Under the pieces are notes generated by a model that was given only the letters and a program-made list of their open reading frames with translations, searched no databases and was not told where the DNA came from. Positions 4,560-5,665 of a DNA stretch of 5,665 bases are shown here, one piece after another (positions within the stretch are counted from its first letter, which is position 1; every line of letters starts with the position of its first letter). The stretch covers positions 1 to 5,665 of the forward strand of contig MGDB01000130.1 of the NCBI GenBank assembly GCA_001790645.1. The letters are read 5' to 3'. Made by a program: the position numbers and the translations under genes. This DNA comes from Candidatus Schekmanbacteria bacterium GWA2_38_11 (GTDB lineage Bacteria; Schekmanbacteria; GWA2-38-11).

Positions 4560-5665
4560 TTATGCCTTATTAACTACTCTTTCAACAGAAGTTATTTCCT
4601 TTAATTCTTTTATGTCCTCTATTGTCTTATTAAGTTGTTTAACATTTCCAACTTCCAAAACAAAATTCATGGTCGCCTTCTTATCTTCATTGGTATTTAT
4701 GTGGGCTGATACAATATTAATATTGTTAGAAGCTATTATTGATGTAACCTTGGATAGTATACCTTTTTTGTCAATTGAAGTAACTGAAATCTTGACCGGT
4801 CTTTTTGTTTCCTTGGCTAAGTCCCATTCTACATCAATTCTGCGTTCAGGATCTACTTCTGTTTTATTCATAAAAGGGCAACCCCTTGTGTGAACTGTTA
4901 TACCTCTTCCTCTTGTAATAAACCCTCTTATCTCATCTCCGGGAACAGGGTTGCAGCATTTGGCAAACCGTATCAATATATTGTCTATCTCCTTAATCTT
5001 GATCCCCTCTTCTTTCCTGCCAACTATTCTTTTCAGAGTGCTCCTCAGCCGGGACTCCTTTTTCGCTTCCTGCTGCTGGAGCACTTCTTTTGACAGAAAC
5101 TTATTGACCAGTTGAATTGGTGCCAGCTTCCCATATCCTATTGCAGTAAAAAGCTGCTCTGTCTTCGGGAATCCCAGGCTTTCAGAAGCCTTGACGAACT
5201 CCTGCGACCGGAAAAGTTTTGTCGGGTTCATATGGTATTTTTTAAATTCTCTTTCACATATCTCCATGCCCAACTTTATGCTCGTATCTGTCTCTTCGTC
5301 CTTTAGGAACTGTTTAATTTTACTCCTTGCCCTTGGAGTCACCACAAATTTAAGCCAATCCTTGCTCGGGTGTTTTATCTGGGAAGTGATTACTTCAACT
5401 GTATCACCGCTTTTCAAAACCTCTCTAAGAGGGACCATCTTTCCATTGACTTTTGCCCCGGCACATCTGTGCCCAATATCTGTATGAACGCTGTATGCAA
5501 AGTCTACCGGAGTTGCACCTTTCGGAAGGTTCTTTACATCACCTTTGGGAGTAAAAACATAAACCTCATGCGGGAAAAGGTCAACTCTAACCCCTTCCAT
5601 AAATTCTCTTGGATCTTTCATATCGCTCTGCCAGTCAAGCAACTGCCTTAGCCAGTTACATTTCT
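4560..5665 (-). CDS. rel: RelA/SpoT-family (p)ppGpp synthetase/hydrolase, C-terminal part
   Basis: Long RSH protein that makes and/or breaks the alarmone (p)ppGpp. The 367 visible residues begin KCNWLRQLLDWQ, the end of the synthetase domain; about the first half (hydrolase and most of the synthetase) lies beyond the edge. The order is standard: TGS domain at about 34-95 (VYVFTPKGDVKNLPKGATPVDFAYSVHTDIGH...), helical domain at about 98-215, and zinc-finger/RIS domain with CCNPVPGDEIRGFITRGRG. The family's metal-binding Cys237, His258 and Cys262 have the expected 21- and 4-residue spacing. A C-terminal ACT domain follows at about 290-364. The intact CC-H-C set suggests a ribosome-responsive protein. 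NPVPGD resembles bifunctional Rel/SpoT more than E. coli RelA, but hydrolase activity cannot be judged here. The TTG at 5640-5642 is internal, since the family sequence continues upstream of it. The gene leads towards ridA. Confidence 0.96.
   Translation of the reverse strand, partial: KCNWLRQLLDWQSDMKDPREFMEGVRVDLFPHEVYVFTPKGDVKNLPKGATPVDFAYSVHTDIGHRCAGAKVNGKMVPLREVLKSGDTVEVITSQIKHPSKDWLKFVVTPRARSKIKQFLKDEETDTSIKLGMEICEREFKKYHMNPTKLFRSQEFVKASESLGFPKTEQLFTAIGYGKLAPIQLVNKFLSKEVLQQQEAKKESRLRSTLKRIVGRKEEGIKIKEIDNILIRFAKCCNPVPGDEIRGFITRGRGITVHTRGCPFMNKTEVDPERRIDVEWDLAKETKRPVKISVTSIDKKGILSKVTSIIASNNINIVSAHINTNEDKKATMNFVLEVGNVKQLNKTIEDIKELKEITSVERVVNKA

Noticed and set aside
5640..5642. TTG as the start codon of the Rel protein
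   Set aside because: The frame stays open upstream to the window edge and encodes NWLRQ before LLDWQ, the family's normal sequence between the synthetase and TGS domains. The gene is truncated by the window, not short.
1..5665. A new defence, toxin-antitoxin or biosynthetic system
   Set aside because: Four of the five genes are recognisable housekeeping or transporter families, and the fifth has no nuclease, toxin or nucleotide-signalling motif that I can see.

Overview
The window reads as an ordinary bacterial chromosome segment of fairly low GC. All five genes lie on the minus strand, so transcription runs from the high-coordinate end to the low-coordinate end. In that order they are: the C-terminal two-thirds of a long RelA/SpoT (Rel) protein, cut by the window edge; ridA; a fused nnrE-nnrD (YjeF-type) NAD(P)H-hydrate repair gene; a small uncharacterised two-helix membrane protein; and a major facilitator superfamily (MFS) transporter, cut by the other edge. 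Purine-rich Shine-Dalgarno sites precede ridA, the NAD(P)HX repair gene and the membrane-protein gene, which fits a Gram-negative-type bacterium. The repeat style (GGGGG/CCCCC palindromes, short tandem heptamers, CTTCGGC-type palindromes) resembles what I remember from Nitrospirota and delta-proteobacterial (Desulfobacterota) genomes, but no taxonomic marker gene is present and this placement is a guess.

Layout: 1-1035 MFS transporter (3' end missing); 1036-1200 AT-rich spacer with small dyads; 1201-1941 unknown membrane protein; a 58-bp gap; 2000-3565 bifunctional NAD(P)HX epimerase/dehydratase; 3566-3755 a repeat-filled spacer with a large imperfect palindrome and heptamer tracts; 3756-4142 ridA; 4143-4559 a 417-bp gene-free spacer holding, from ridA outwards, an AT-rich upstream region, two adjacent hairpins, a long tract of degenerate 7-bp repeats, a 73-bp palindromic element and a further 7-bp-periodic tract; 4560-5665 rel (5' end missing).

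Functionally, Rel controls the alarmone (p)ppGpp. RidA and NnrE/NnrD are both metabolite damage-control enzymes: RidA clears reactive enamines/imines formed by PLP enzymes, and NnrE/NnrD restores hydrated NADH/NADPH. The roles of the membrane protein and the transporter substrate cannot be read from sequence.

I found no new enzyme system, mobile-element transposase, CRISPR array or RNA gene. The most unusual content is the intergenic DNA on both sides of ridA: tracts with a 7-bp period but changing unit sequence, interrupted by compact palindromes, running almost up to the stop codons of rel and ridA.
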